This document shows, piece after piece, positions 8,003 through 16,934 of a DNA stretch of 43,464 nt. Both the position numbers and the translations under genes were made by a program. The DNA is from Bacillota bacterium. Its GTDB lineage: Bacteria > Bacillota > Clostridia > Christensenellales > Aristaeellaceae. The notes beneath the pieces were generated by a model that was not told where the DNA came from, made no database searches, and saw only the letters and a program-made list of their open reading frames with translations. Position 1 is the first letter of the stretch. Each line of letters opens with the position of its first letter. Location of the stretch: contig JAEZQK010000077.1 of NCBI GenBank assembly GCA_023413135.1, positions 1 to 43,464 of the forward strand, given 5' to 3'.

Positions 8003-9706
8003 CTAGTCTTCCATTTTGACGCCGGAATCCAGTTCAAATTTCTCTACTTCCTCACGCAAAGCAGCGGCTTGGGCGGACATTTCCTCGCTGGTGGCGGAGT
8101 TCTCCTCCGCGGTAGCGGCATTCGTCTGCACGACCGAGGATACCTGGTTAAGCCCCTGCCTGATCTGCTCAATAGCTGAGGCCTGATCCATGGACGCCTG
8201 ATTGATCCTGGCAATGCTCTCATTGACCAAACGGGTTTTTATTTCCACATCAGATAGAATCTGCGCGGTTTTCGATGCGATTTGCGAACCTTCGGCTACC
8301 GTAATGGCAGAGCGCTGGATCAATTCCGCGGTCTGCTTTGCCGCCTGGGCTGACTTGGCGGCAAGATTGCGCACTTCATCCGCAACCACCGCAAAGCCCT
8401 TGCCGGCGCTTCCGGCACGGGCCGCTTCGATGGCTGCATTCAGTGCAAGAATATTCGTTTGGAATGCGATATCCTCAATCACCTTGGTAATGCTTGCAAT
8501 TTGGCCGGATGCGGAGCCAATATTCTCCATCGCCTCCGTCAGTTGCTTCATTTGTTGGTTTCCGGCATTGACGCCCGCTCCTGCCTGCTCCACGTGCCCG
8601 GTGGCAACCTTGACATGGGCGGAATTATCAGCGGCCTGTCCCGCGATCTTGGCAACGGACGCGCTCAGTTCCTCTATGGAAGAAGCCTGCTGCGATGACC
8701 CTGTCGCCAGCGCCTGGGCCCCGCCGGCAACCTGCGCGGCGCCGGTTGAAACCTGCTCTGCGGCGGTGCTGATGGCCAGGAGCGTTTGATTCAGGGTCGT
8801 TGCCGTATTCCTCATCGCCTGCTCGATGGCATCAAAGTCGCCGATGTAATCCAAATCAATTTGAAGCCTCATGTCACCGCGTGACATCTGGCTGAGCTTT
8901 TCCGATATATCCCTGATATACGATGCAATCAAAGCGTTCGTCTTTTTAATGCTCCTGGCCATGTTCCCCAGTTCGTCCCTGCTGTCATAGGAAATCTCGG
9001 CCTGCAAATCCCCCTGGGCCATCCTCTCGTATACTTTTTCAATCTCCTTGACCGGGCTTAAGATCGATTTGCGAATCAAATATACCACGCCAACCGTCAC
9101 AAGGATGGACAGTGCGGCGGCTGACAAAAGCAAAATCCAGGAGGAATTTGCCGTTGTTTCCCCCACCGTGATTTGATTTTTTGCGTCCTCATCCGTTTTT
9201 ACGGAAAGCTCATCCAAAAGAAGCTCCACCTGCTCAAGAACAGGCGTATATTGCTGAAAGAAAACACCCTGGGCTTTCAGGGTATCTGGTACCTCCGTGC
9301 TCAGCAAAAGCTCCCCAATCTGCCCTCTTACGGAAGCGGCCTTCGTTAGCAGCGTTTTGATACTCTTAATCTGTTCTTGCTCTCTTGCATCCGCGTGATT
9401 GCCGGCATACAGCGCGAATGTGTCGTGCACGGCCTTTGCATCTGTACCGGCCTTGTCCAATGCTGCCTGGATCTCCTGCTTATCCTGCCTGATCAATGCT
9501 AGCAGCAGATTTCTCTGAACGGAGGCCATATCTTTTTTCATAGACCATGTGTGTTCAATGCTTGGCACCGTTTGTTCCCCGTACATTGTGAGTTGGTTTC
9601 CCATGGTATTGATGCCAAGCAGGGATAAGGTGATAGTAACAAGCATAAATACAAGTACTAGACCACAGCCGATGACTAGCTTCATGGTAATGGATAGGTT
9701 TTTCAT
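8003..9706 (-). CDS. methyl-accepting chemotaxis protein, four-helix-bundle sensor
   Basis: 567 residues: TM1 (about 9-30), a helical sensor of the 4HB_MCP type (about 31-187, with VPSIEHTWSMKKDMASVQRNLLLAL), TM2 (about 189-211) and a HAMP domain. The signalling domain has the same VIEDIAFQTNILALNAAIE tip as its neighbours. It is the only one of the four receptors that lacks the AAISL...GKY tail, ending GVKMED just after the helical bundle. The RBS is AAGGGGA upstream of the ATG. 4HB sensors bind varied small ligands and the sequence does not show which. Confidence 0.92.
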   Translation of the reverse strand: MKNLSITMKLVIGCGLVLVFMLVTITLSLLGINTMGNQLTMYGEQTVPSIEHTWSMKKDMASVQRNLLLALIRQDKQEIQAALDKAGTDAKAVHDTFALYAGNHADAREQEQIKSIKTLLTKAASVRGQIGELLLSTEVPDTLKAQGVFFQQYTPVLEQVELLLDELSVKTDEDAKNQITVGETTANSSWILLLSAAALSILVTVGVVYLIRKSILSPVKEIEKVYERMAQGDLQAEISYDSRDELGNMARSIKKTNALIASYIRDISEKLSQMSRGDMRLQIDLDYIGDFDAIEQAMRNTATTLNQTLLAISTAAEQVSTGAAQVAGGAQALATGSSQQASSIEELSASVAKIAGQAADNSAHVKVATGHVEQAGAGVNAGNQQMKQLTEAMENIGSASGQIASITKVIEDIAFQTNILALNAAIEAARAGSAGKGFAVVADEVRNLAAKSAQAAKQTAELIQRSAITVAEGSQIASKTAQILSDVEIKTRLVNESIARINQASMDQASAIEQIRQGLNQVSSVVQTNAATAEENSATSEEMSAQAAALREEVEKFELDSGVKMED

Positions 9707-9806
9707 ATATCGTTTTCCCCTTATATTTCCGAAGCCGCTATAGATAAATAAAGGCCCCGGTTCGTCATGTGTGTGGCCTGATTATAAATAGGTAGTCTCA
9801 CACATT

Positions 9807-11999
9807 TCAATATTTCGCAAATTCCGCTGCTGTTTTAAGCGCACCTTTGTTTATTGCTTGCACTTTCATAAGAGAAATGGCGGCAGAGCCATCCGCTAGA
9901 TAGCGGGAATCCAGCTTGAACTTTCCTACCTCGTCGCGCAATGCCCTGGCCTGCGCAGACATTTCCTCGCTGGTGGCGGAGTTTTCTTCAGCGGTGGCAG
10001 CGTTCGTCTTAACGACGGTAGATACCTGTTTAAGTCCCTGCTTGATCTGATCAATGGCCGCAGCCTGCTGAAGGGATGCTTGTTCAATCCTGAATATGCT
10101 TTGGCTGACCTGCGCATCTTTCTCCGCCACACTCTGCAAAATCTGCGCAGCCTTTTCCGCAATCTGCGTGCCCTCGGCGACAGTCACGGTTGAATGCGCA
10201 ATCAACCCGGCGGTCTGCCTTGCCGCTTCCGCCGATTTGGCGGCAAGATTACGCACCTCATCCGCCACCACCGCGAATCCCTTGCCGGCGCTTCCGGCAC
10301 GGGCCGCTTCGATGGCGGCATTCAATGCGAGGATATTCGTCTGGAATGCGATGTCCTCAATCACCTTTGTAATATTTGCAATCTGGCTGGATGCGGTGCC
10401 GATGTTCGCCATCGCGCCGGTAAGCTTCATCATGTGTTCGCTTCCATCGCTTAAAAATCCGCTTGCCTGCGCTACATATTCGGTTGCCGTTTTGACGCTT
10501 GCAGAATTTTCCTCGGCCTGCCCGGCAACTTTTGCAATGGAAACGCTCAGCTCATCAATGGCGGAAGCCTGCTCCGTCGATCCTGCGGCCAGCGCCTGGG
10601 CGCCGCCGGCCACCTGGGCGGAACCGGTTGCGACCTGCCCTGCAGCGGTATTGATAATTGCCAATGTTTTGCTCAAAGAAGATGAGATGCCAAGCAAAGC
10701 AGCTTTTACGGAGGCAAACTCACCTTCATAGGCCTGATTAAGGCGTATGGTCATGTCGCCCCGCTTCATGGTTTCCAGCACGGATGCAATTTCAATGATA
10801 TAACTGCGATATTCCCCAAGCCTTGATAAAATTTGACCCACCGCCCTGGAAAGCTGCCCGATTTCATCCTTGCCGAATGTTTTTTCATCCAAGGAAATCT
10901 GAAGTTCCCCCTGGGCGATCCTCTTGCTGATGCCGGTAATATACACAATGTTCTTTTTCAAATACCGAATAACGAAAACAGCCAGTGTGGCCAGCAGCAC
11001 GGCAACGAGTGTTACAATCGCAATAGAACTTGCCGTCGTATTGGCAATCTGCCCCTGAATTGTTGTTGTGCTGTTCATTGCATAGTCTTCCAGCAGTTCC
11101 GTCATCAAATTGATTTGCTCCCTTGCCGCATTGAACGCGGAAAGGTGCTTTTCCATGTCACTTCCACCGTTTTTTACGGTGCTTGTGGCAAACCATTCAT
11201 CATACCCTGTGGCAAACTTCTGCGCAAGCTGCTTGAGCGTAACGTTCGCCGTTGGATGCCGGTAGCTTTCATACAAGTTGGAATTGGCCTGGATCCTTAA
11301 AAATGCATCGTTTAGACGTGTTTTCACCTGCTCCGCATTTTCCGAAAAATCGGCGGCCAGCCCTTCTATAGCTTTGGAAGCATCGGATGCAGGCCCCTGA
11401 TCGGGCAAAAGTGCAAGCTCCTTTTCCGCATTTTCCATAAAGTCGGCAACAAGGCCTTCCAACGTCTGTGAAGGTCTTGACTGTGGCTCTTTGGAACCAA
11501 GAAGCGCAATCTCCTTCCCGGCATTTTCGGAAAAGCCGGCGACCAGGTTTTCAAGTGTTGCCGACGGCCGGATAGCAAGCCCTTGCGTTTTTATAAGAGC
11601 AATTTCCTGCTGTGCGCTTTGCGAAAAGTCAGTAACGAGGCTTTCCAATGCTTCGGACGGTCTTGACGCGGCCTCCTGGTCCTGAAGAAGCGTCAGCTCC
11701 TGTTTGGCCTTTTCAAGAAAATCGCTGATCAGGCTTTTAAATGCTTCTGATTGCTTTTGAGCGGATTCACGAGCCATAAGCAACGCAAGCCCGTCTTCCG
11801 CTACATAGGCCTGATAAAAATCCCTGTCAGCATTGAGCAGCGCCGCTGTCGGAACAAAAAGTTCTTCATACAGCGTCCGCTGCGTGCTTTGATTCACAGA
11901 ATCGGTCATCAGGATAAATACCAGGGAAAGAATGATAAGCGCAATCAGTGCCGGAACAGTCATCATCAGCATTTTTTTGGTAATAGACAGATTCTTCAT
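9807..11999 (-). CDS. methyl-accepting chemotaxis protein with tandem repeats in the sensor
   Basis: 730 residues. TM1 (about 11-31) is followed by a helix typical of 4HB-type sensors (LLNADRDFYQAY). Five consecutive 31-residue repeats follow (84-238), then the remaining sensor helices, TM2 (about 324-345), HAMP and the standard signalling domain with the EDIAFQTNILALNAAIEAAR tip. The C-terminal tail has AAISLM and ends EFAKY, matching two other receptors in the locus. The repeats explain why this sensor is about 140 residues longer than those of the 4HB neighbours. The RBS GGGAGA lies 8 bases before the ATG. Confidence 0.92.
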   Translation of the reverse strand: MKNLSITKKMLMMTVPALIALIILSLVFILMTDSVNQSTQRTLYEELFVPTAALLNADRDFYQAYVAEDGLALLMARESAQKQSEAFKSLISDFLEKAKQELTLLQDQEAASRPSEALESLVTDFSQSAQQEIALIKTQGLAIRPSATLENLVAGFSENAGKEIALLGSKEPQSRPSQTLEGLVADFMENAEKELALLPDQGPASDASKAIEGLAADFSENAEQVKTRLNDAFLRIQANSNLYESYRHPTANVTLKQLAQKFATGYDEWFATSTVKNGGSDMEKHLSAFNAAREQINLMTELLEDYAMNSTTTIQGQIANTTASSIAIVTLVAVLLATLAVFVIRYLKKNIVYITGISKRIAQGELQISLDEKTFGKDEIGQLSRAVGQILSRLGEYRSYIIEIASVLETMKRGDMTIRLNQAYEGEFASVKAALLGISSSLSKTLAIINTAAGQVATGSAQVAGGAQALAAGSTEQASAIDELSVSIAKVAGQAEENSASVKTATEYVAQASGFLSDGSEHMMKLTGAMANIGTASSQIANITKVIEDIAFQTNILALNAAIEAARAGSAGKGFAVVADEVRNLAAKSAEAARQTAGLIAHSTVTVAEGTQIAEKAAQILQSVAEKDAQVSQSIFRIEQASLQQAAAIDQIKQGLKQVSTVVKTNAATAEENSATSEEMSAQARALRDEVGKFKLDSRYLADGSAAISLMKVQAINKGALKTAAEFAKY
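11286..11750 (-). repeat. five tandem 93-bp (31-codon) repeats in a receptor sensor
   Basis: Residues 84-114, 115-145, 146-176, 177-207 and 208-238 of the receptor align without gaps. The consensus is S-x-(A/T)-(L/I/F)-E-x-L-(V/I/A)-x-D-F-x-E-N-A-x-(K/Q)-E-(I/L)-A-L-L, then a loop usually ending in S-R-P. The fifth unit diverges in its last third. The DNA copies have drifted, so this is not a recent slippage product. Confidence 0.85.
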
Positions 12000-12031
12000 A
12001 TCATTCTCTCCCTGATATTTCAGTCGGAATC

Positions 12032-13864
12032 TCAGTACTTACCCAAAGTCGAAGCGGCCGTCAGCCCCTCCCCGTCCGAAACAGGCATCTCATTCAAAAG
12101 GGAAATGGCTGCAACGCTGTCGTTTTCGTAGCCCGAATCCAGTTTGAATTTTCCGACTTCCTCCCGCAGCGTGGCAGCCTGGGCGGACATCTCCTCGCTT
12201 GTGGCGGAGTTTTCTTCTGCGGTGGCGGCATTCGTCTGTACCACGGAGGATACCTGGTTAAGACCCTGCTTGATTTGTTCAATGGCAACAGCCTGTTCGG
12301 AGGAAGCCTGATCGATCTTTGCAATGTTCTTTTCGACCAAACCGGCCTTCTCCTCCACGTTTTTAAGAATTGCCGCAGTTTGTGCCGTGATCTGCGTACC
12401 TTCGGCCACCGTAACGGTGGAGCGCTGAATCAGTTCCGCAGTCTGCTTTGCCGCCTCCGCCGATTTGGCCGCAAGGTTGCGCACCTCGTCGGCCACCACG
12501 GCAAACCCTTTCCCGGCATTCCCGGCGCGGGCTGCCTCAATGGCGGCGTTCAAAGCAAGGATGTTTGTCTGGAACGCGATATCCTCAATCACCTTGGTAA
12601 TGCTGGCAATCTGGCTGGACGAAGAACCGATGTTTGCCATCGCCTCGGTAAGCTTTACCATATGCTCGCTGCCATCCTTGGCATTGGCGGCCGCCTGTTC
12701 CACGTACTGGGTCGCGACTTTCACAGTAGCGGAATTCTCCGAAGCCTGCTCGGCGACCTTCGTAATGGCTGCGCCAAGCTCCTCCACGGAGGAGGCCTGT
12801 TCCGCTGATCCCGATGCCAAGGCCTGGGCCCCGCCGGCCACCTGGGCCGCGCCGGTAGACACCTGTTCGGCTGCGGTGTTGATGGCCAAAAGCGTATGGC
12901 TCAGTTCCGAAACAGTGCTTTGGATCGCCTGCTTGATGGCGGCAAAATCACCGATGTAATCCATATCCACATGAATCTGCATATCCCCGTGGGACATCTG
13001 CGAGAGCTTGTCCGAGATATCGCGTATATAAGAGGCAAGGAGGGCATTCGTCTTTCTGATATTTCTGGCCATGTTGCCCAGTTCATCCTTGCTGTCATAG
13101 GAGATCTGAACCTGCATATTCCCCTTTGCCATCTCGGCATACACGCTGTCAATCTCCTTGACCGGCTTCAGGATGGATTTTCTGATGGTAGTTGTGACGA
13201 CAACCGTGATAAGAATAGACACCGCCGCAACTGCGATGAGCATCACCCAGGCCGAGTTTGCGACATTATCTCCCACAATCGCCTGCTCATCCGCCGCATT
13301 CCTCTCAGCGTCGCTAAGCGCAGCCAGAACAATATCCACTTCCTTCAGAATGGGCGCATAGTCATTGTTATACAGGTTTTGTGCCAGTATCTTTCCTCCA
13401 GCCTTCATGGACAGATACTCCACCAACTGTTCCTTTACGCTGGCCGCCCGTTCCAGCAGCGATCTCATATTTTCTATTTCTGTAGCATGTCCGGCATCTA
13501 TTTGGTTGGCGGCATATTCATCCAGCGCAGTTTGAACAAGCGCGGCACTCTTTCCGGCTTCATCCAATTCACCTTTGGCCAGAGTAGCGTTCTGTTCCAC
13601 CAAAGCCCCCAGCAGGTGCATCCGGGAGCTTGCCATATGGGTTCTCATGGCCCAGGTGGCATCAACATTGGGCAGTGTGTAGTCCCCATAATATTCGACT
13701 TGCTCCACCACCTTGCCGATGCTGAACATAGCCAAACCGGTAGACAGTATCAATAGCAATAAAACAATACCGAAGCCAACAGCCAGTTTCAGGCTGATGG
13801 ACAGGCTTTTTATGACATTTCCCCTCCCCCCTTTGGATTTGGCGCTTACAGCTACATTAGCCAT
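12032..13864 (-). CDS. methyl-accepting chemotaxis protein, four-helix-bundle sensor
   Basis: 610 residues. A short cytoplasmic N-terminus (basic, SAKSKGGRGN) precedes TM1 (about 27-48). A 4HB_MCP sensor (about 50-203, with LPNVDATWAMRTHMASSRMHLLGAL), TM2 (about 205-227), HAMP and the shared signalling domain follow. The tail has AAISLL and ends STLGKY. An upstream TTG (13870) is in frame, but the ATG at 13864 has AGGGAG at the right distance (7 bases) and was chosen. The sensor is the closest relative of the receptor at 8003-9706, so the two probably arose by duplication. It is the first receptor of the array, about 130 bp downstream of cheD. Confidence 0.92.
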   Translation of the reverse strand: MANVAVSAKSKGGRGNVIKSLSISLKLAVGFGIVLLLLILSTGLAMFSIGKVVEQVEYYGDYTLPNVDATWAMRTHMASSRMHLLGALVEQNATLAKGELDEAGKSAALVQTALDEYAANQIDAGHATEIENMRSLLERAASVKEQLVEYLSMKAGGKILAQNLYNNDYAPILKEVDIVLAALSDAERNAADEQAIVGDNVANSAWVMLIAVAAVSILITVVVTTTIRKSILKPVKEIDSVYAEMAKGNMQVQISYDSKDELGNMARNIRKTNALLASYIRDISDKLSQMSHGDMQIHVDMDYIGDFAAIKQAIQSTVSELSHTLLAINTAAEQVSTGAAQVAGGAQALASGSAEQASSVEELGAAITKVAEQASENSATVKVATQYVEQAAANAKDGSEHMVKLTEAMANIGSSSSQIASITKVIEDIAFQTNILALNAAIEAARAGNAGKGFAVVADEVRNLAAKSAEAAKQTAELIQRSTVTVAEGTQITAQTAAILKNVEEKAGLVEKNIAKIDQASSEQAVAIEQIKQGLNQVSSVVQTNAATAEENSATSEEMSAQAATLREEVGKFKLDSGYENDSVAAISLLNEMPVSDGEGLTAASTLGKY

Positions 13865-13997
13865 AGACAAACTCCCTTTCTTTTGTGTTGTTGATCTATC
13901 AAAGCCATAATTGGCATGGCCTTTAAGAATGCGCTGAGATCAACCAACGGGGATACATCACCAAAAGGTCATGTTTCAGGACAACAGAGTCACCTGC

Positions 13998-14468
13998 TCA
14001 TTTAAGGATCGGCTGCCGGTGAACCTCCACGCTTCCCGTTTTCACATCCATGGCGATGGTCCTGCTTTCATTCCCCCGCAAGTCGGCTTTACAGATGGTA
14101 AGCCCCATGTTCAGCAGCGCATATTTCACGGCATCGATATTTTTCTTTCCCACGTTGAATATATCCTGATGGAGCATAGAATCCGCCCCGCCGTACATTT
14201 GAATCTGGAGTTCCTCCTTCCTTAAGCCAAAATTCCGGCACATAGCGTTGATCAATAAGGGAATGCCCGTTTCGGCAAAATAGCTTGGGCGCTCCGCTCT
14301 GTCCTTATGATCCATGGGAGCGGGAAGGACCACGTGGATCATTCCTGCTGCCCTTCTCATCGGGCTGTACGCGGTGACCGCCACGCAGGTAGCCAAGGCA
14401 AAGGTGCGTAGAATATCATCTTCCTTGTCGGTGACCCGGTATTCTCCCATTCCTACAACATGCTCCAT
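13998..14468 (-). CDS. cheD: chemoreceptor glutamine deamidase CheD
   Basis: 156 residues. CheD converts specific receptor glutamines to glutamates and in Bacillus also works with CheC. The catalytic Cys28 (LATCVAV) and His45 (GMIHVVLP) are present, as is the conserved YGGADSM segment. An in-frame GTG at 14477 overlaps the cheB stop, but the ATG at 14468 has AGGTG 6 bases before it and is the better start. Either way translation is coupled to cheB. No cheC, its usual partner, is found in the window. Confidence 0.92.
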   Translation of the reverse strand: MEHVVGMGEYRVTDKEDDILRTFALATCVAVTAYSPMRRAAGMIHVVLPAPMDHKDRAERPSYFAETGIPLLINAMCRNFGLRKEELQIQMYGGADSMLHQDIFNVGKKNIDAVKYALLNMGLTICKADLRGNESRTIAMDVKTGSVEVHRQPILK

Positions 14469-14473
14469 CACGA

Positions 14474-15496
14474 TCACCTGGAAAGAAGCTTAGACAGTAC
14501 TTGAGGAATGTTCCCCAATGATGTCTGCGTTTCCACCGCTCCCAGGTCATAGGCAACCTTGGGCATGCCATATACCACGGACGACGATTCATCCTGCCCG
14601 ATGGTCCTGGCGCCTTTCATCCGCATAGTCAGAAGTCCCTTTGCCCCATCGTATCCCATGCCTGTCAGGATGATCCCAATAGCACAGTTCCCCGCTTCCT
14701 TCGCCACCGATTCAAACAAGATATCCACCGAGGGGCAATGCCCGTTGACCTTCTCTCCTTGGAAGCACTCTATCTTGTACCGCTTGCCTATCTTTTTGAT
14801 CCGCATATGCTTGTCCCCCGGCGCAACGAGCACCTTCCCGGGGTCCACAAAATCCCCGGTTTCGGCTTCCTTGACTTGGAGTGCGGTCTGGCTGTCCAGC
14901 CTTTCGGCGAACATCCTGGAAAAAACCGGCGGGATATGCTGTACGATCACAATGCCCGGCATCGTAGGCGGGAGAGCGCTCAATATGCTGTAAATGGCCT
15001 CGGTTCCCCCGGTAGAAGCACCGATGGCAATGATATTGCTTGCATCATGGTTCAAGTTCCCCGTAACGCTTGACTTTTCCGGTTCGCGCTGCGGCGCCTT
15101 AACGGTTGATGCGGTTTTGATTTTCGCAGCCAGGTCACGGATAAATGACTCTATCCCTTTGGGGGATTGCACATCCGGCTTCACCACGAAATCGACCGCG
15201 CCCGCTTCCATGGCCTCAAACACCACTTTGCTGACCGCGCTGACCATAATAACGGGAACAAAGTATTGCGGCAGAAGCCTTCTGACAAACTCGATTCCAT
15301 TCATCTTGGGCATTTCCACATCACAAGTGATCACATCGGGATGCGTCTGAATAATTTTATCCCTGGCCTCAAAGGGATCGCCCGCGACGGCGGCCACCTC
15401 TATCTGCGGATCCAATGATATGCCCCTGGCGATTAATTCACGTGATACGCGGCTATCGTCAACGACCAGTACCCTGATCTTTTTCTGTTTCTCCAC
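14474..15496 (-). CDS. cheB: protein-glutamate methylesterase CheB
   Basis: 340 residues: an N-terminal receiver (about 6-125, acidic VVDDSR, phospho-acceptor Asp59 in TCDVEMPKMNG) and a C-terminal methylesterase with the triad Ser161 (IGASTGG), His187 (VQHIPP) and Asp283 (GMGYDG). It removes receptor methyl groups and may deamidate glutamines. The start codon is GTG. Its Shine-Dalgarno sequence (AAGGAGTAGGTAGG) overlaps the end of cheR, five bases upstream. Confidence 0.95.
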   Translation of the reverse strand: MEKQKKIRVLVVDDSRVSRELIARGISLDPQIEVAAVAGDPFEARDKIIQTHPDVITCDVEMPKMNGIEFVRRLLPQYFVPVIMVSAVSKVVFEAMEAGAVDFVVKPDVQSPKGIESFIRDLAAKIKTASTVKAPQREPEKSSVTGNLNHDASNIIAIGASTGGTEAIYSILSALPPTMPGIVIVQHIPPVFSRMFAERLDSQTALQVKEAETGDFVDPGKVLVAPGDKHMRIKKIGKRYKIECFQGEKVNGHCPSVDILFESVAKEAGNCAIGIILTGMGYDGAKGLLTMRMKGARTIGQDESSSVVYGMPKVAYDLGAVETQTSLGNIPQVLSKLLSR

Positions 15497-15501
15497 CCTA
15501 C

Positions 15502-16314
15502 CTACTCCTTCCGGTACACTGCAGGCATCACATACTTGTACCGTGCCGTCTCACGGTTCAGCCCCTCCGAATGCCCAATAAACAGGAATCCCCCGGGCTC
15601 GGTAATATCATAAAGCCGCTGAACCAGCCTGTCTTTTGTTTCGTTGTCAAAATAGATCATGACATTTCTTAAAAAAATGACATGCATCTTTCTCTTAAAA
15701 GGGAATATGTGGTCCATCAGGTTCAAATTGCTGAATATCACTTCATTTTTGATCTTGTCCGAAAGAATATAGTTTCCGGCGTCGTATTCCTTGAAATACT
15801 TCTGCCGCCAAAGTGCCGGCAGTTCCGAAACCTTTTCCTTGCCGTAAATGCCGGCTCTGGCTGTGGAAAGCACGCCGCCGGAGATGTCGGTTGCCAGAAT
15901 TTTCGTATCCCACCGGGGCTTTTCCGGACCGAAGAACTCATCGATGATCATGGCCAGAGTATAGGGTTCTTCCCCGGTGGAGCAGGCTGCACTCCAGATG
16001 CGCAGATCATTGTCCTTTACCGTAGCTTTCAGGTACGGCAGCACCTTGTCCCTTAAAAAATGAAAGTGCGCCGGCTCTCTCATAAAAAAGGTATAATTCG
16101 TGGTCAGCTTATCCAGCATCGTCGCCAGAGCCTGACCCGTTTTGTCTGCAGTCACATACTGCATGTATTCCGTCAGGCTGTTTAAGTTCATGCTGGAAAG
16201 CACATGGTTCAGCCTTCCGGCCACAAGCACTTTTTTTTCATCCTTGAAGTGGATGCCGTAGTTGGATTTTATGTAGTCGGCAAACTGCCTGAATTCCTGT
16301 TCTTTGATGACCAC
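15502..16314 (-). CDS. cheR: chemotaxis protein methyltransferase CheR
   Basis: 270 residues. An N-terminal helical CheR_N domain (1 to about 75) leads into TTNYTFFMREPAHF and then the SAM-binding domain with RIWSAACSTGEEPYTLA (105-121). It methylates receptor glutamates. The start is GTG with GGGAG 8 bases upstream. The receptors here do not end in the enterobacterial NWETF pentapeptide, so any CheR docking must use a different signal. Confidence 0.95.
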   Translation of the reverse strand: MVIKEQEFRQFADYIKSNYGIHFKDEKKVLVAGRLNHVLSSMNLNSLTEYMQYVTADKTGQALATMLDKLTTNYTFFMREPAHFHFLRDKVLPYLKATVKDNDLRIWSAACSTGEEPYTLAMIIDEFFGPEKPRWDTKILATDISGGVLSTARAGIYGKEKVSELPALWRQKYFKEYDAGNYILSDKIKNEVIFSNLNLMDHIFPFKRKMHVIFLRNVMIYFDNETKDRLVQRLYDITEPGGFLFIGHSEGLNRETARYKYVMPAVYRKE

Positions 16315-16395
16315 GCCTGATCTCCCGCCTTAAAGGGGAAGGAGTGCCAACCGGCTCCCCTTCAAGCCTTGCTTCTTTTGCTCAACCACTTTTCA

Positions 16396-16890
16396 TCATG
16401 CCATGGTGCGCAGCGCATCCAGTGCCTCATCCGTCAAAAGCCTCTGGCAGTCCAGCAGCAGCTTCACGCTTCCGCCCGCTTTTCCGATCCCTTTGATATA
16501 TCTGTGACCGCCCTTATTGATCTCCGGCGGCGGTGCAATATCCTCATCCCGCATGGCAATCACTTCCGACACGCTGTCCACGATCAGGCCGATGGAAGTA
16601 TCATCGGTATCGATCACAATGATGCAGGTCCTGTCGTCATATTCCCGAACTTCCTTTTTAAAGCGAAGCCGGGCATCCATGACGGGAATGATCTTTCCCC
16701 GAAGATTGGTGATCCCCTTCACATACTCCGGCATCTCGGGAATCTCGGTAATCGGCTGGATACCAATGATTTCGGTAATGTACCTAATCTCCATGCCGTA
16801 CAGCTCATTCCCCATGGAAAATATCAGGTATTTTCCCTTGAGCGTATCATCGTCCTGCTCTATGAGATTCAATACGTCTGCCTGCGCCAT
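16396..16890 (-). CDS. cheW: chemotaxis coupling protein CheW
   Basis: 164 residues, single CheW domain linking receptors to CheA. Typical segments are YLIFSMGNELYGMEI, EIIGIQPITEIP and GITNLRGKIIPVMD. A longer in-frame reading begins at 17001 inside the cheA 3' end, but AAAGGAGG lies 9 bases before the ATG at 16890 and homology starts there. The extra codons are therefore left out. Confidence 0.94.
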   Translation of the reverse strand: MAQADVLNLIEQDDDTLKGKYLIFSMGNELYGMEIRYITEIIGIQPITEIPEMPEYVKGITNLRGKIIPVMDARLRFKKEVREYDDRTCIIVIDTDDTSIGLIVDSVSEVIAMRDEDIAPPPEINKGGHRYIKGIGKAGGSVKLLLDCQRLLTDEALDALRTMA

Positions 16891-16934
16891 TTTGCCGGCC
16901 TCCTTTTTATATACAAAAATTTTTCGTTCGAAAC

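Noticed and set aside
11286..11750. Recent slippage or assembly artefact as source of the receptor repeats
   Set aside because: The five units differ substantially at the DNA and protein level while keeping the 31-residue register, which indicates old, selected repeats.
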